Source: JBBSVE01 sp038233815 (GTDB lineage: Bacteria; Pseudomonadota; Alphaproteobacteria; Rhodobacterales; Rhodobacteraceae). From it: DNA of 7,824 nucleotides. Shown piece after piece: positions 1-6,650 of the stretch; position 1 is the stretch's first letter, and every line of letters starts with the position of its first letter. The notes below the pieces were generated by a model. The model had not been told where the DNA came from. It was given only the letters and a program-made list of their open reading frames with translations, and searched no databases. The stretch is from assembly GCA_038233815.1 (NCBI GenBank), contig JBBSVE010000139.1, forward strand, positions 1 through 7,824, in the 5' to 3' direction. The position numbers and the translations under genes were made by a program.

Positions 1-54
1 CTCAACAAAATCAACGACCCGCCGACGAAGCTCCATAGGAAGTGGTTTGCCCAT
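1..54 (-). CDS. IS630-family transposase, N-terminal 18 codons only (partial)
   Basis: Starting from the ATG at 54 the minus strand encodes MGKPLPMELRRRVVDFVE and runs off the window edge without a stop. The pattern of a short polar start followed by a P-x-x-x-L/R-R-R-V-V segment is typical of the start of the helix-turn-helix DNA-binding domain in the IS630 OrfA/transposase group, which recognises the terminal inverted repeats. No strong Shine-Dalgarno sequence is evident; GTTGGGG lies about 6 to 12 bases upstream. The DDE catalytic domain would lie outside the window, so it cannot be said whether the transposase is intact. Recognition is from the N-terminal pattern alone, but the position just inside an apparent IS end agrees with it. 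Confidence 0.7.
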   Translation of the reverse strand, partial: MGKPLPMELRRRVVDFVE

Positions 55-139
55 CACTAACCCCAACATCTGCCATAGGTAGATGGAATCACAAATCAAA
101 CCCAATGGGAATCTGAATCGGGATGGCCGCAACACGCTC
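1..139 (-). mobile_element. IS630-family insertion sequence, 5' terminal part (cut by window edge)
   Basis: The minus strand from 139 reads GAGCGTGTTGCGGCC, then a short non-coding leader, then the start of an IS630-type transposase at 54. IS630/Tc1-mariner elements insert at TA and duplicate it. A TA lies exactly at 140-141, next to the presumed outer end at 139, so I place the element boundary there. The leader holds GGAATC at 85-90 and 108-113, a similar TGAATC at 114-119, and the small palindrome CCCAATGGG at 101-109; these could be part of the terminal repeat or transposase binding sites. The segment is visibly less GC-rich than the adjoining gene. The family call rests on the transposase N-terminus; the exact boundary is inferred. 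Confidence 0.72.
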
Positions 140-975
140 TAGTTCAGCGCGCGCGGGCTTTTGGGCGGGATCTCGGCGTCGATGGCGGCCCCCAGAAGCA
201 CCGCCAGCGCGCTGATCCAGAACCACAGGAGCAGCGCCACCACGGCCCCGATGGAGCCGTAGACCTGATTGTAGTTGTTGAAGTTCACCAGATAGACCAC
301 GAGGCCGCGCGACGCGATGGCCCAGATCACGATCGCGAACAGCAGACCGGGGGAGAAGAAGCGCTTGCCGTTCTGCTCCTCCGTCCAGTTCGGGCCCATC
401 CAGTAGGTGATGCCGATGGCAATGGTCACGATCAGCACGCCGAGCCCGAAATTGGCGAGCTTCAGGGTCAGGTTCTCCGCCGGGCCGAGCGGGATGAACT
501 CGATGATGATCGGCGTCACGACCGCCAGCGCCATCGCCGACAGCACGAGCCCCACGAGCACGACCGTCAACACCAGCGCGCGCAAGATCGACCAGAGCCC
601 GTCGCGCGCTTTCAGGTGATGGATCGTGTTGAGCCCCCCGATCAGCGCGCCGACCCCCGCCCGCGCCGACCAGATCGCGAACAGGGTGGAGATCAGGGTC
701 GCGAGGCCGAGCGAGCGGTTGGTGCTCGACAGCAGGCGCTGGGCCTGATCATTGATGAGGTCGTAGCCCTCGGGCGGCAGGTATTCGCGCGCCATGTCGA
801 GCTGAGACTGGATCAGATGGGGATCGAACGCAAAGCCCCAGATCGCGATGACGGCGGCGAGGGCTGGAAAGATCGCGAGAAATCCGAAGAACGCGACGCC
901 GCCCGCGACCATGGCGATATCCACCCGGTTGATCCGCGACCAGATCGCCTTCGTCATGCGCCAGAATTTTCCCAT
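139..975 (-). CDS. YihY/BrkB family inner-membrane protein
   Basis: A 278-residue polytopic membrane protein, close to the usual length of the YihY/virulence factor BrkB family (formerly mis-called ribonuclease BN). Hydrophobic segments lie at about residues 21-49, 88-113, 129-161, 172-193, 207-230 and 239-266, fitting six inner-membrane helices. Family hallmarks are the AGGVAFFGFLAIFPALAA stretch in the first helix and YGSIGAVVALLLWFWISALAVLLGA before the C-terminus (Y239-A264). The molecular function of the family is not settled; transport or envelope roles have been proposed. I chose ATG at 975 over the adjoining GTG at 978; the ribosome binding site is weak for both, and ATG at 957 is a less likely alternative. 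The short tail ends in a TAG stop at 139-141 that coincides with the IS630 end, so the natural C-terminus may have been altered. It is transcribed divergently from the dehydrogenase. Confidence 0.93.
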   Translation of the reverse strand: MGKFWRMTKAIWSRINRVDIAMVAGGVAFFGFLAIFPALAAVIAIWGFAFDPHLIQSQLDMAREYLPPEGYDLINDQAQRLLSSTNRSLGLATLISTLFAIWSARAGVGALIGGLNTIHHLKARDGLWSILRALVLTVVLVGLVLSAMALAVVTPIIIEFIPLGPAENLTLKLANFGLGVLIVTIAIGITYWMGPNWTEEQNGKRFFSPGLLFAIVIWAIASRGLVVYLVNFNNYNQVYGSIGAVVALLLWFWISALAVLLGAAIDAEIPPKSPRALN

Positions 976-1080
976 CACAGTCGTGGTCCCGATCCGATTT
1001 TTTCCAGCGCCGGTCTGGCCCGGCAGTATGTGACCCGCAGTCCGCGATAGGAAAGGCCTGCCGCTGGAAAGCCATTCCCC

Positions 1081-1260
1081 TCAACCGCCGTCGTGATGAC
1101 CCGTGGGGGCCATCGAAAGGCCGCCAAGCAGCACGGCTGTCGTTGCAAGGGCAGTCATTTCCGCCTGCGTGCCGTGCCCGTGCGACGAGGGCCCGGTTTG
1201 CGCGGCAAGGGTCAGCCCTGCCGCCCCGGGGCGCGTGCGCCTTGTCATCACAGATGTCAC
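1081..1260 (-). CDS. Doubtful small ORF (59 residues), His-containing C-terminus
   Basis: The minus strand carries GGAGG at 1270-1266, five bases before a GTG at 1260. From there an open frame of 59 codons runs to TGA at 1083-1081. The product is unknown: a basic, Gly/Ala/Thr-rich N-terminus, an HGHG motif, a short hydrophobic run (ATTAVLLGGL) and the ending PTGHHDGG. An internal ATG at 1248 is another possible start. Third-position G/C is lower than in the neighbouring real genes, and I do not recognise the protein. It lies upstream of, and on the same strand as, the YihY gene, about 100 bases away, so it could be a small leading gene of that transcript. The near-ideal ribosome binding site is the main argument for it; chance occurrence in GC-rich DNA is the alternative. 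Confidence 0.22.
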   Translation of the reverse strand: MTSVMTRRTRPGAAGLTLAAQTGPSSHGHGTQAEMTALATTAVLLGGLSMAPTGHHDGG

Positions 1261-1362
1261 GTCCGCCTCCGCATGGCCCGAGGTCGTAGCACGCGATCCG
1301 GGGCCGCACAGTCCCTCCCCCATGGCGGCACGGCGACCTGTTGCGGGGCGGCCACAGCGACG

Positions 1363-1376
1363 GGTCACCGGTGTCC
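1363..1376. promoter_or_regulatory. Near-palindrome upstream of the SDR gene, possible operator
   Basis: GGTCACCGGTGTCC contains the perfect 8-base palindrome CACCGGTG (1366-1373). One mismatched pair (T/T) interrupts each arm before two further matching G:C positions. It ends about 58 bases before the dehydrogenase start, where an operator or promoter element could sit. In GC-rich DNA such short palindromes also arise by chance, and I know no regulator that fits it. Confidence 0.2.
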
Positions 1377-1383
1377 GCCTTGC

Positions 1384-1407
1384 CTGTCGCTCGCCGTTGC
1401 GCGACAG
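1384..1407. repeat. Inverted repeat, 7-base arms with 10-base spacer, in the SDR leader
   Basis: CTGTCGC at 1384-1390 is repeated in inverted form as GCGACAG at 1401-1407. It sits 27 bases before the dehydrogenase start codon and 15 before its ribosome binding site. It could be a dyad operator or form a hairpin in the 5' leader of the mRNA. There is no run of T after it, so it is not an intrinsic terminator. Confidence 0.35.
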
Positions 1408-1422
1408 TCGGCGCGCAATCGT

Positions 1423-1428
1423 GAGGGG
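1423..1428 (+). promoter_or_regulatory. Ribosome binding site of the SDR gene
   Basis: GAGGGG lies six bases before the ATG at 1435. It decides the start: the open frame extends far upstream in the same phase, but only this ATG has a Shine-Dalgarno sequence, and the cofactor-binding motif of the enzyme follows within eight residues, as is normal for the family. Confidence 0.8.
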
Positions 1429-1434
1429 AACAGT

Positions 1435-2172
1435 ATGGCGCAGGGCATCATCATCACCGGCGCGGGGTCGGGCATCGGTCGGGCGACGGCGCGGACCTTC
1501 CTTGGGGCCGGATGGCGGGTCGGACTGATCGGGCGGCGCGAAGATGCGCTGGCGGAAACGGCAGCGGATCACGAGGGCGCGCTGGTCCTGCCCTGCGACG
1601 TCACCGACGCCGACGCGGTGGATCGCGCCTTCGACACGGCGCAAGGTGAATGGGACCGGATCGACGCGCTTTTCAACAACGCAGGGTCCGGCCTGCCCCC
1701 GACCCTGATCGACGAAATCCAGGTCGAGGACTGGCACCGCATCCTCGGCGTGAACCTGACCGGCATGTTCCTCTGCGCGCGCGCCGCCTTCGGGCGGATG
1801 CGGCACCAGACGCCGATGGGGGGGCGGATCATCAACAACGGCTCGATCTCCGCCTATGCGCCGCGGCCGGGATCGGTGCCCTATACGGTCACGAAACATG
1901 CGGTGACGGGGCTGACCAAGACCCTGTCGCTCGACGGGCGGCCGTTCGACATCGCCTGCGGACAGATCGACATCGGCAATGCGCTGACCGACATCTCCGC
2001 CGCGATGAAGACGGGGGTGCCGCAGGCCGACGGACGAATCGCGGCCGAACCGATGATGGACGTGGAGGAGGTCGCCCGCTCCGTCCTCCACATGGCCGCC
2101 CTGCCCCTGGGCACCAACATCCCGTTCCTCACGGTGATGGCGACCAAGATGCCGTTCGTCGGGCGCGGCTGA
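1435..2172 (+). CDS. SDR family NAD(P)-dependent oxidoreductase
   Basis: A 245-residue classical short-chain dehydrogenase/reductase with a single Rossmann-fold domain, the usual length for the family. Visible motifs are the cofactor-binding TGAGSGIG (residues 8-15), the adenine-pocket D55-V56, the structural NNAG (81-84), the active-site N107 and S137, and the catalytic Y150-x3-K154. The spacing of 13 between Ser and Tyr is standard. The cytoplasmic enzyme would oxidise an alcohol or reduce a carbonyl; the substrate cannot be told. There is no acidic residue at the end of the second strand (GLIGRRED, 30-37). The adjacent arginines suggest NADP(H) rather than NAD(H), which is an inference. 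The C-terminus ends in the motif MPFVGRG, which I associate with a subgroup of proteobacterial SDRs. The gene stands alone on the plus strand and converges on the efflux operon, with six bases between the stop codons. Confidence 0.95.
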   Translation: MAQGIIITGAGSGIGRATARTFLGAGWRVGLIGRREDALAETAADHEGALVLPCDVTDADAVDRAFDTAQGEWDRIDALFNNAGSGLPPTLIDEIQVEDWHRILGVNLTGMFLCARAAFGRMRHQTPMGGRIINNGSISAYAPRPGSVPYTVTKHAVTGLTKTLSLDGRPFDIACGQIDIGNALTDISAAMKTGVPQADGRIAAEPMMDVEEVARSVLHMAALPLGTNIPFLTVMATKMPFVGRG

Positions 2173-2178
2173 CCCCGG

Positions 2179-5100
2179 CTATTCCGCCGCGGTCTGACGC
2201 GGCGGACCGATCCGCGCAATGTTGGAACGCGCCGCGCGCAACCCCTCCAGATCCTCGCGCAGCCCCTCCACGGCGGACGTGAGGTCGGCGGGCGACATCT
2301 CCGCCGGCTCCTTTTCCTTCTTGCCGATGAAGCGGCCTAACGCCCATGCGAGCAGGCGCGACAGGTCGTCCATGATGAGAAAGAACGACGGCACCACGAC
2401 CAGCGACAGGACGGTGGAGACGATGATCCCCCCGATCACCGCCGTGGCCATCGGGGCGCGGAACGACCCGCCTTCCCCCACGCCGAGCGCGGAGGGCAGC
2501 ATCCCCGCCGACATCGCGATCGAGGTCATCACAATGGGCCGCGCGCGTTTGTGCCCGGCCTCCACCAGCGCGTCAAGCCGGTTCATCCCGGCGCGTCGCA
2601 TCTCGATGGCGAACTCCACCAGCAGGATGGCGTTCTTGGTGACGATTCCCATCAGCATCAGGATGCCGATCAGCACCGGCATGGAGATCGCGGACCCGGT
2701 CAGGATCAGCGCCGCAGCGACGCCGCCGATGGCGAGGGGCAGGGAGAACAGGATGGTGAACGGCTGGATCACCGACTTGAAAAGCAGGATCAGCACCGTC
2801 AGCACCAGCATCAGACCGAGGATCATGGCGTTGGCGAAGCTCTGCGTAAGCTCGGCCTGAATCTCCGCGTCGCCCGCGCTTGCCACCGAGACGCCGGGGG
2901 GAAGCGTGACGCCCGCGATGATCGCGTTGAACCGGTCCGTCGCGGTGCCGAGCGCCACGCCGGGGGGAAGGTTTGCGCCGATTGTCGCGATCCGCGCGCG
3001 GTTGAGGCGGTTCACGACGCTCGGCCCCTCCGCGATGCGGATGTCGGCGACGGCGTTCAGCGGCACGACCTTGCCCGATGCGGTCAGGATCTTCAGCGCG
3101 CCTATGCGGCCCAGATCCTCGCGCACGTCTTTCGCGACCTGCACCCGCACCGGAATCTGACGGTCGCCGACCGAGACCTTGGCGAGCGACGCGTCGAAAT
3201 CGCCGATGGTGGCCACGCGCACCGTCTCCGCGATCTGGCGGGTCGTGACGCCGAGGCGCGCGGCCTCCTCCAGCCGGGGCGTGACCTGCACCTCGGGGCG
3301 CGGCAGCGCGCCTTCGGTCGCCACGTCGGACAGGAGCGGCTCCCCCCGGAGCGCGGTTTCCAGACGGGCCACGCCCTCGTTCAGCGCCTTTTCATCCGAC
3401 GACAGGATCGAATAGGAGATGTCGCGCTCCCCCCGGTCGTTGAGCTTGAAGGCGCGCACGTCGGGGACCGTGGCGAGCCTATCGAAGATCTTCGCCTCGA
3501 TGGCGCTTTGCGGGATCTGGCGGCCGTGGGAGGGGATGGCAGGAATATACGGACCCACCAGCGGGATCTTGTGCGCAAGGTTCGACAACTTCAGTTCCAG
3601 CGAAGAATCGAGTTTGTCCAGCAGCACGGTGATTGTCGCGCGGCGGATGTCCAGATCGCCCACCGGGGAGGAGCCGCCGAGGACGAAGACATCCTTCACC
3701 CCCTCGATGCCGCGGATGCGTTTGAGCATCTCCCCCGTGGTCCGGTCCGTCGCCTGCAAGGTGGAGCCCGGCGGAAGCTCGGCGGAGACGGAGATGCGGC
3801 TCACATCCTCGGGCGGGATGAAGCTGCCGGGGATCTGGAGCATGAAATAAAGTGACACGGCAAGCAGCCCCACTGCAGCCATCAGCGTTAGGTAGCGGAC
3901 CTTCATCGTCATCCGCACGATCCAGAGATAGCCGCGCATGAAGGGGCCGTCGCGGACCTCATGCTCCGCTGCGTCCTTCGAACGCATCAGGTAGGCGGCC
4001 ATCAAGGGCGTGATGAGCCGGGCGACCAGCAATGAGAACAGGACCGCGATGGCGACCGTCATGCCGAATTGCCGGAAATACTGCCCCGGAATGCCCGGCA
4101 TGAAGGACACCGGCACGAAGACCGCGACGATGGTGAAGGAGGTGGCGATGACCGCGAGCCCGATCTCATCGGCCGCATCGATGGCCGCGCGGTAGGGCGA
4201 TTTGCCCATGCGGATATGACGCGCGATATTCTCCACCTCCACGATCGCATCGTCGACGAGGATGCCGGTGGCGAGCGTCAGGGCCAGAAGGCTGATGAGG
4301 TTGAGCGAGAAGCCAAGCTGGTTCATCACGAAAAAGGTGGGGATTACCGAAAGCGGCAGCGCCACCGCCGAGATCATCGTCGCGCGCCAGTTCTGGAGGA
4401 ACAGGAACACCACAAACACAGCCAGCAGAGCGCCTTCGACAAGCGTGCTTTTCGCTGCCTCGAAATTGCCCACGGTGTAATAGACGGTATCGTCGACCGG
4501 GCTGATTTGAACCTCCGGATGGTCGGCGCGGATCTTTGCCAGCGTGTCGTTCGTGGTCTCGGCCACGGACACTTCGGAGGCTCCCTTGGCGCGGAACACC
4601 GAAAAGGTCACGACCTGATTGCCGTTGAACTTGGAAAAGCTGCGCAGCTCTTCGTAGGTGTCGATCACGCGGCCCAGATCGCCAAGCTTCACGAACCGCC
4701 CGCCGGGCAGCGACAGCGTGACGTTGGCGAGCGTCGCGGCGGTCGTCGCATCGCCGAGGATGCGGATCGCCTGTTCGCCGCCGCCCAGATCGGCCCGCCC
4801 CGCGCCCAGATCGGCGTTGGTGGCCCGGACCTGCTGGCTGACGGAGGCCGCGGTGATGCCGAAACTGTCGAGCTTGACGGGGTCCAGCTCCACCCGAATT
4901 TCACGGTCGGCACCGCCGTAGCGGTCGATGCGCCCGATCCCGGACTGGCCCTGCAGCGCGCGCTTCACCACGTCGTCGACAAACCACGACAGCTCCTCGA
5001 TCGTGAGGTTCGGCGCCGTGACGGCGAAGGTCATGATCGCCTGACCCTCCACGTCGATCTTGGTGACGACGGGCGTCTCCACATCGGCGGGCAGATCGCC

Positions 5101-5448
5101 GCGGATCCGGTCGATGGCGTCCTTCACGTCCTGCACGGCCTTGTCGGTCGGCACCTCCATGCGGAACTCGATCCCGGTGTTGGAGATCCCGTCGGAAATG
5201 GTGGACCGGATGTTCTTCACCCCGGTGATGCCCGCGACCGCATCCTCCACCACGCGCGTGACTTGCGTTTCCAGCTCCGCGGGGGCCGCACCGGCCTCGG
5301 CCACGCTGATGCTGACGATCGGCACGTCGATGTTGGGGAATCGCGTGATCGGGAGGGAGACGTAGGCCTGCCAGCCGATCACCATCAGCAGGACGAAGGC
5401 GAGGATCGGGGCCACGGGATTGCGGATCGACCAGGCGGAGAAGTTCAT
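2179..5448 (-). CDS. Efflux RND transporter permease subunit (HAE1/AcrB-like)
   Basis: A 1089-residue inner-membrane proton/drug antiporter of the RND superfamily, the motor of a tripartite efflux pump. The order is typical: TM1 (about residues 12-30), a large periplasmic porter domain (about 35-330), TM2-TM6 (about 335-490), TM7 (about 520-540), a second periplasmic domain (about 545-870), and TM8-TM12 (about 872-1040). The proton-relay signature is intact: GILVDDAIVEVEN carries D399 and D400 in TM4, and GIVTKNAILLVEF carries K938 and N939 in TM10. The length exceeds the usual 1020-1050 because of a charged cytoplasmic tail from about 1041, with a short possible helix or coiled coil (about 1056-1078). 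The start codon lies 11 bases after the adaptor stop, with a good ribosome binding site. The substrate cannot be assigned. No outer-membrane channel gene follows, so a TolC-type partner must come from elsewhere. Confidence 0.96.
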   Translation of the reverse strand: MNFSAWSIRNPVAPILAFVLLMVIGWQAYVSLPITRFPNIDVPIVSISVAEAGAAPAELETQVTRVVEDAVAGITGVKNIRSTISDGISNTGIEFRMEVPTDKAVQDVKDAIDRIRGDLPADVETPVVTKIDVEGQAIMTFAVTAPNLTIEELSWFVDDVVKRALQGQSGIGRIDRYGGADREIRVELDPVKLDSFGITAASVSQQVRATNADLGAGRADLGGGEQAIRILGDATTAATLANVTLSLPGGRFVKLGDLGRVIDTYEELRSFSKFNGNQVVTFSVFRAKGASEVSVAETTNDTLAKIRADHPEVQISPVDDTVYYTVGNFEAAKSTLVEGALLAVFVVFLFLQNWRATMISAVALPLSVIPTFFVMNQLGFSLNLISLLALTLATGILVDDAIVEVENIARHIRMGKSPYRAAIDAADEIGLAVIATSFTIVAVFVPVSFMPGIPGQYFRQFGMTVAIAVLFSLLVARLITPLMAAYLMRSKDAAEHEVRDGPFMRGYLWIVRMTMKVRYLTLMAAVGLLAVSLYFMLQIPGSFIPPEDVSRISVSAELPPGSTLQATDRTTGEMLKRIRGIEGVKDVFVLGGSSPVGDLDIRRATITVLLDKLDSSLELKLSNLAHKIPLVGPYIPAIPSHGRQIPQSAIEAKIFDRLATVPDVRAFKLNDRGERDISYSILSSDEKALNEGVARLETALRGEPLLSDVATEGALPRPEVQVTPRLEEAARLGVTTRQIAETVRVATIGDFDASLAKVSVGDRQIPVRVQVAKDVREDLGRIGALKILTASGKVVPLNAVADIRIAEGPSVVNRLNRARIATIGANLPPGVALGTATDRFNAIIAGVTLPPGVSVASAGDAEIQAELTQSFANAMILGLMLVLTVLILLFKSVIQPFTILFSLPLAIGGVAAALILTGSAISMPVLIGILMLMGIVTKNAILLVEFAIEMRRAGMNRLDALVEAGHKRARPIVMTSIAMSAGMLPSALGVGEGGSFRAPMATAVIGGIIVSTVLSLVVVPSFFLIMDDLSRLLAWALGRFIGKKEKEPAEMSPADLTSAVEGLREDLEGLRAARSNIARIGPPRQTAAE
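2183..2206. terminator. Strong GC hairpin at the convergent gene junction, possible bidirectional terminator
   Basis: TCCGCCGCG (2183-2191) and CGCGGCGGA (2198-2206) form a perfect 9-base-pair stem with a 6-base loop. It starts 10 bases after the dehydrogenase stop and spans the last codons of the RND gene, just before its stop. The position between converging transcripts suits a shared terminator or RNA 3'-end protection. There is no U-run on either side, so it is not a classical intrinsic terminator. Its lying inside coding sequence (Pro-Pro...Ala-Ala-Glu codons) means the stem could also be partly a codon-use accident. Confidence 0.4.
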
Positions 5449-5456
5449 GGCTCAGA

Positions 5457-5462
5457 TCCTCA
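5457..5462 (-). promoter_or_regulatory. RND gene ribosome binding site nested in the adaptor stop codon
   Basis: On the minus strand TGAGGA (5462-5457) contains both the adaptor stop codon TGA and the AGGA Shine-Dalgarno core, eight bases before the permease ATG at 5448. Ribosomes finishing the adaptor therefore end on the binding site for the permease. This supports translational coupling and fixes the permease start. Confidence 0.7.
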
Positions 5463-6650
5463 TTCGCCGACACGCGCGGCGGCGTCGGGGACGGGGTGGA
5501 TCCGGTCCCCCTCCCGCACGAAGGCGCCGGCCCGCGATACGATCGTGTCGCCCGCCGAGGCGCCCGACAGCACCTCGACGCGGCCATTCTCGCGGATGCC
5601 GGTCACTACGGGGACGCGCTTCAGCGTATCGTCGGGCCCGACGACAAGGATGGTGGCGGTGCCGTCAGCCACCTCGATCGCCGCGCCGGGGACCACCGGG
5701 GCGTGATGTGATGCCACGAGGATCGCCGCCTCGGCATACATGCCCGACCGGACCATGCCGGGATCGTCGAGCTGGATCCTGACCCGCCCGAGCCTGGTGG
5801 TGGTGTCGACCGTCGGCTCCACGAGGCGGACATGACCTTTGACAGTTTCCGCCAATCCCACGACCCGCATGTCCACGGATTGCCCCGGTGCCAGACGCAG
5901 GATGTCACGCTCGGCCACATCGGCGCGCAGCTCCAGCAGGCCGCCCTTCACCAGAACGAACATCGGGCTGCCCGTTGCGGTGGCGATCGCCCCCACCGAG
6001 GCGTTCCGCGCAACGACAAGCCCGCCGACCGGCGCCGTGACCGTGGCGCGCGCGAGGCTGAGGTCCACGTCCGCCGACTTGGCATCGGCCACAGCGATCT
6101 GCGCCTCCGCCGCCGTTACCCCCTGCGAGGCGGCGGCGACGCGCGACTGCTTGGCCGCCGAATCCGCCAGCGCCAGATCGGCCTGGCTCTGGCTGACCGA
6201 GCCGCTTTTCTGCAACGTCTGCGCCCGCTCCTGCACGCGAAGCGCCTCCTGCGCGTTGATGGTGGCCTCAGCCAGTTGCGCCTTGCCTTGCGCCAGCGCC
6301 GCTACCGCCGCCGCGCGGGCGGCGACGAGTTGGCTCCGCATCAGTTTCAGCGAGGTTTGCGACAGGCGCGCCATGACGTCGCCCTCCTTCACAACTGATC
6401 CCACGTCGGCCTGCAGCGAGTCGATGGCCTGCCCTTCGATCTGGGGCTGGACCATCACCTCTTCCACCGGCTGGATCAGGCCCGAGGCATAGACCCGGTC
6501 GCGGATGTCGGCATCCCGCACCGTGATGACGGTGATGGCGGGGAAGGTCTGCGCAGCCGCGGCTGGCGCGGTCTCGGTCTGGGCCGCACCCGGACCGGCC
6601 GTAGCAAGCGCCAGAAGGAGGATCGGGAGGCAGCGGACGGATCGGATCAT
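5460..6650 (-). CDS. Efflux RND transporter periplasmic adaptor subunit (membrane fusion protein)
   Basis: A 396-residue periplasmic adaptor that would bridge the RND permease encoded next and an outer-membrane channel. The N-terminus is a Sec signal peptide (about residues 1-23, basic start, LPILLLALATAGPGAA core). There is no lipobox cysteine after the hydrophobic core, so it is probably not a lipoprotein, unlike AcrA. Next come the first lipoyl half (about 66-96, with the typical EGQAIDSLQADVGSVVKEGD), an Ala/Gln-rich alpha-helical hairpin (about 100-200), the second lipoyl half (202-235, ATVTAPVGGLV), a beta-barrel domain (about 236-312) and a membrane-proximal domain (about 313-385). I start it at ATG 6650, which overlaps the regulator stop as ATGA and places the signal peptide correctly; a TTG at 6665 would add five residues without gain. 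It is co-transcribed between regulator and permease. Confidence 0.94.
   Translation of the reverse strand: MIRSVRCLPILLLALATAGPGAAQTETAPAAAAQTFPAITVITVRDADIRDRVYASGLIQPVEEVMVQPQIEGQAIDSLQADVGSVVKEGDVMARLSQTSLKLMRSQLVAARAAAVAALAQGKAQLAEATINAQEALRVQERAQTLQKSGSVSQSQADLALADSAAKQSRVAAASQGVTAAEAQIAVADAKSADVDLSLARATVTAPVGGLVVARNASVGAIATATGSPMFVLVKGGLLELRADVAERDILRLAPGQSVDMRVVGLAETVKGHVRLVEPTVDTTTRLGRVRIQLDDPGMVRSGMYAEAAILVASHHAPVVPGAAIEVADGTATILVVGPDDTLKRVPVVTGIRENGRVEVLSGASAGDTIVSRAGAFVREGDRIHPVPDAAARVGE

Larger units (their letters stand above)
976..1434. other. Divergent intergenic region between the YihY gene and the SDR gene
   Basis: This 459-base stretch separates two divergently transcribed genes and should hold both promoters. 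I could not point to a convincing -35/-10 pair on either strand, which is common in GC-rich alphaproteobacteria. What can be seen is a doubtful minus-strand mini-ORF (1081-1260) with a good ribosome binding site, a near-palindrome GGTCACCGGTGTCC at 1363-1376, an inverted repeat at 1384-1407 and the dehydrogenase ribosome binding site at 1423-1428. Minus-strand reading frames extending from the dehydrogenase side into this region look like antisense shadows and give no recognisable protein. Confidence 0.6.

Noticed and set aside
996..1024. Hairpin-like GC sequence next to a T-run (plus strand) or A-run (minus strand)
   Set aside because: On the plus strand the T-run precedes the stem, and on the minus strand the run is A, so it cannot act as an intrinsic terminator in either direction.
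1093..1434. Possible N-terminal extension of the SDR up to 1093
   Set aside because: The extension is Cys/His/Arg-rich nonsense, and the ATG at 1435 has a good ribosome binding site and correct motif spacing.
1261..1440. Minus-strand sequence with CCGGTG followed by GCCGCCCCGCAAC, reminiscent of a cobalamin riboswitch core, in front of the mini-ORF
   Set aside because: The 3' conserved B12-box (of the GCCAGGAGACCTGCC type) and the expected GCCACTG element are missing, spacing does not fit, and the downstream frame is not a known cobalamin or cobalt gene. A covariance-model scan (Rfam Cobalamin) would settle it.
1081..2091. Minus-strand open frame of 336 codons running through the SDR gene
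   Set aside because: The part over the SDR is an antisense shadow; only the last 59 codons, which have their own ribosome binding site, were kept as a doubtful ORF.
2551..3855. Plus-strand open frame of 434 codons
   Set aside because: Antisense to the RND permease; composition is repetitive Arg/Asp/His-rich and no domain is recognisable.
4069..5706. Long plus-strand open frame of 545 codons
   Set aside because: It is antisense to the RND permease and adaptor genes, with Arg/Asp/His/Gly-rich nonsense composition typical of shadow frames in GC-rich DNA.
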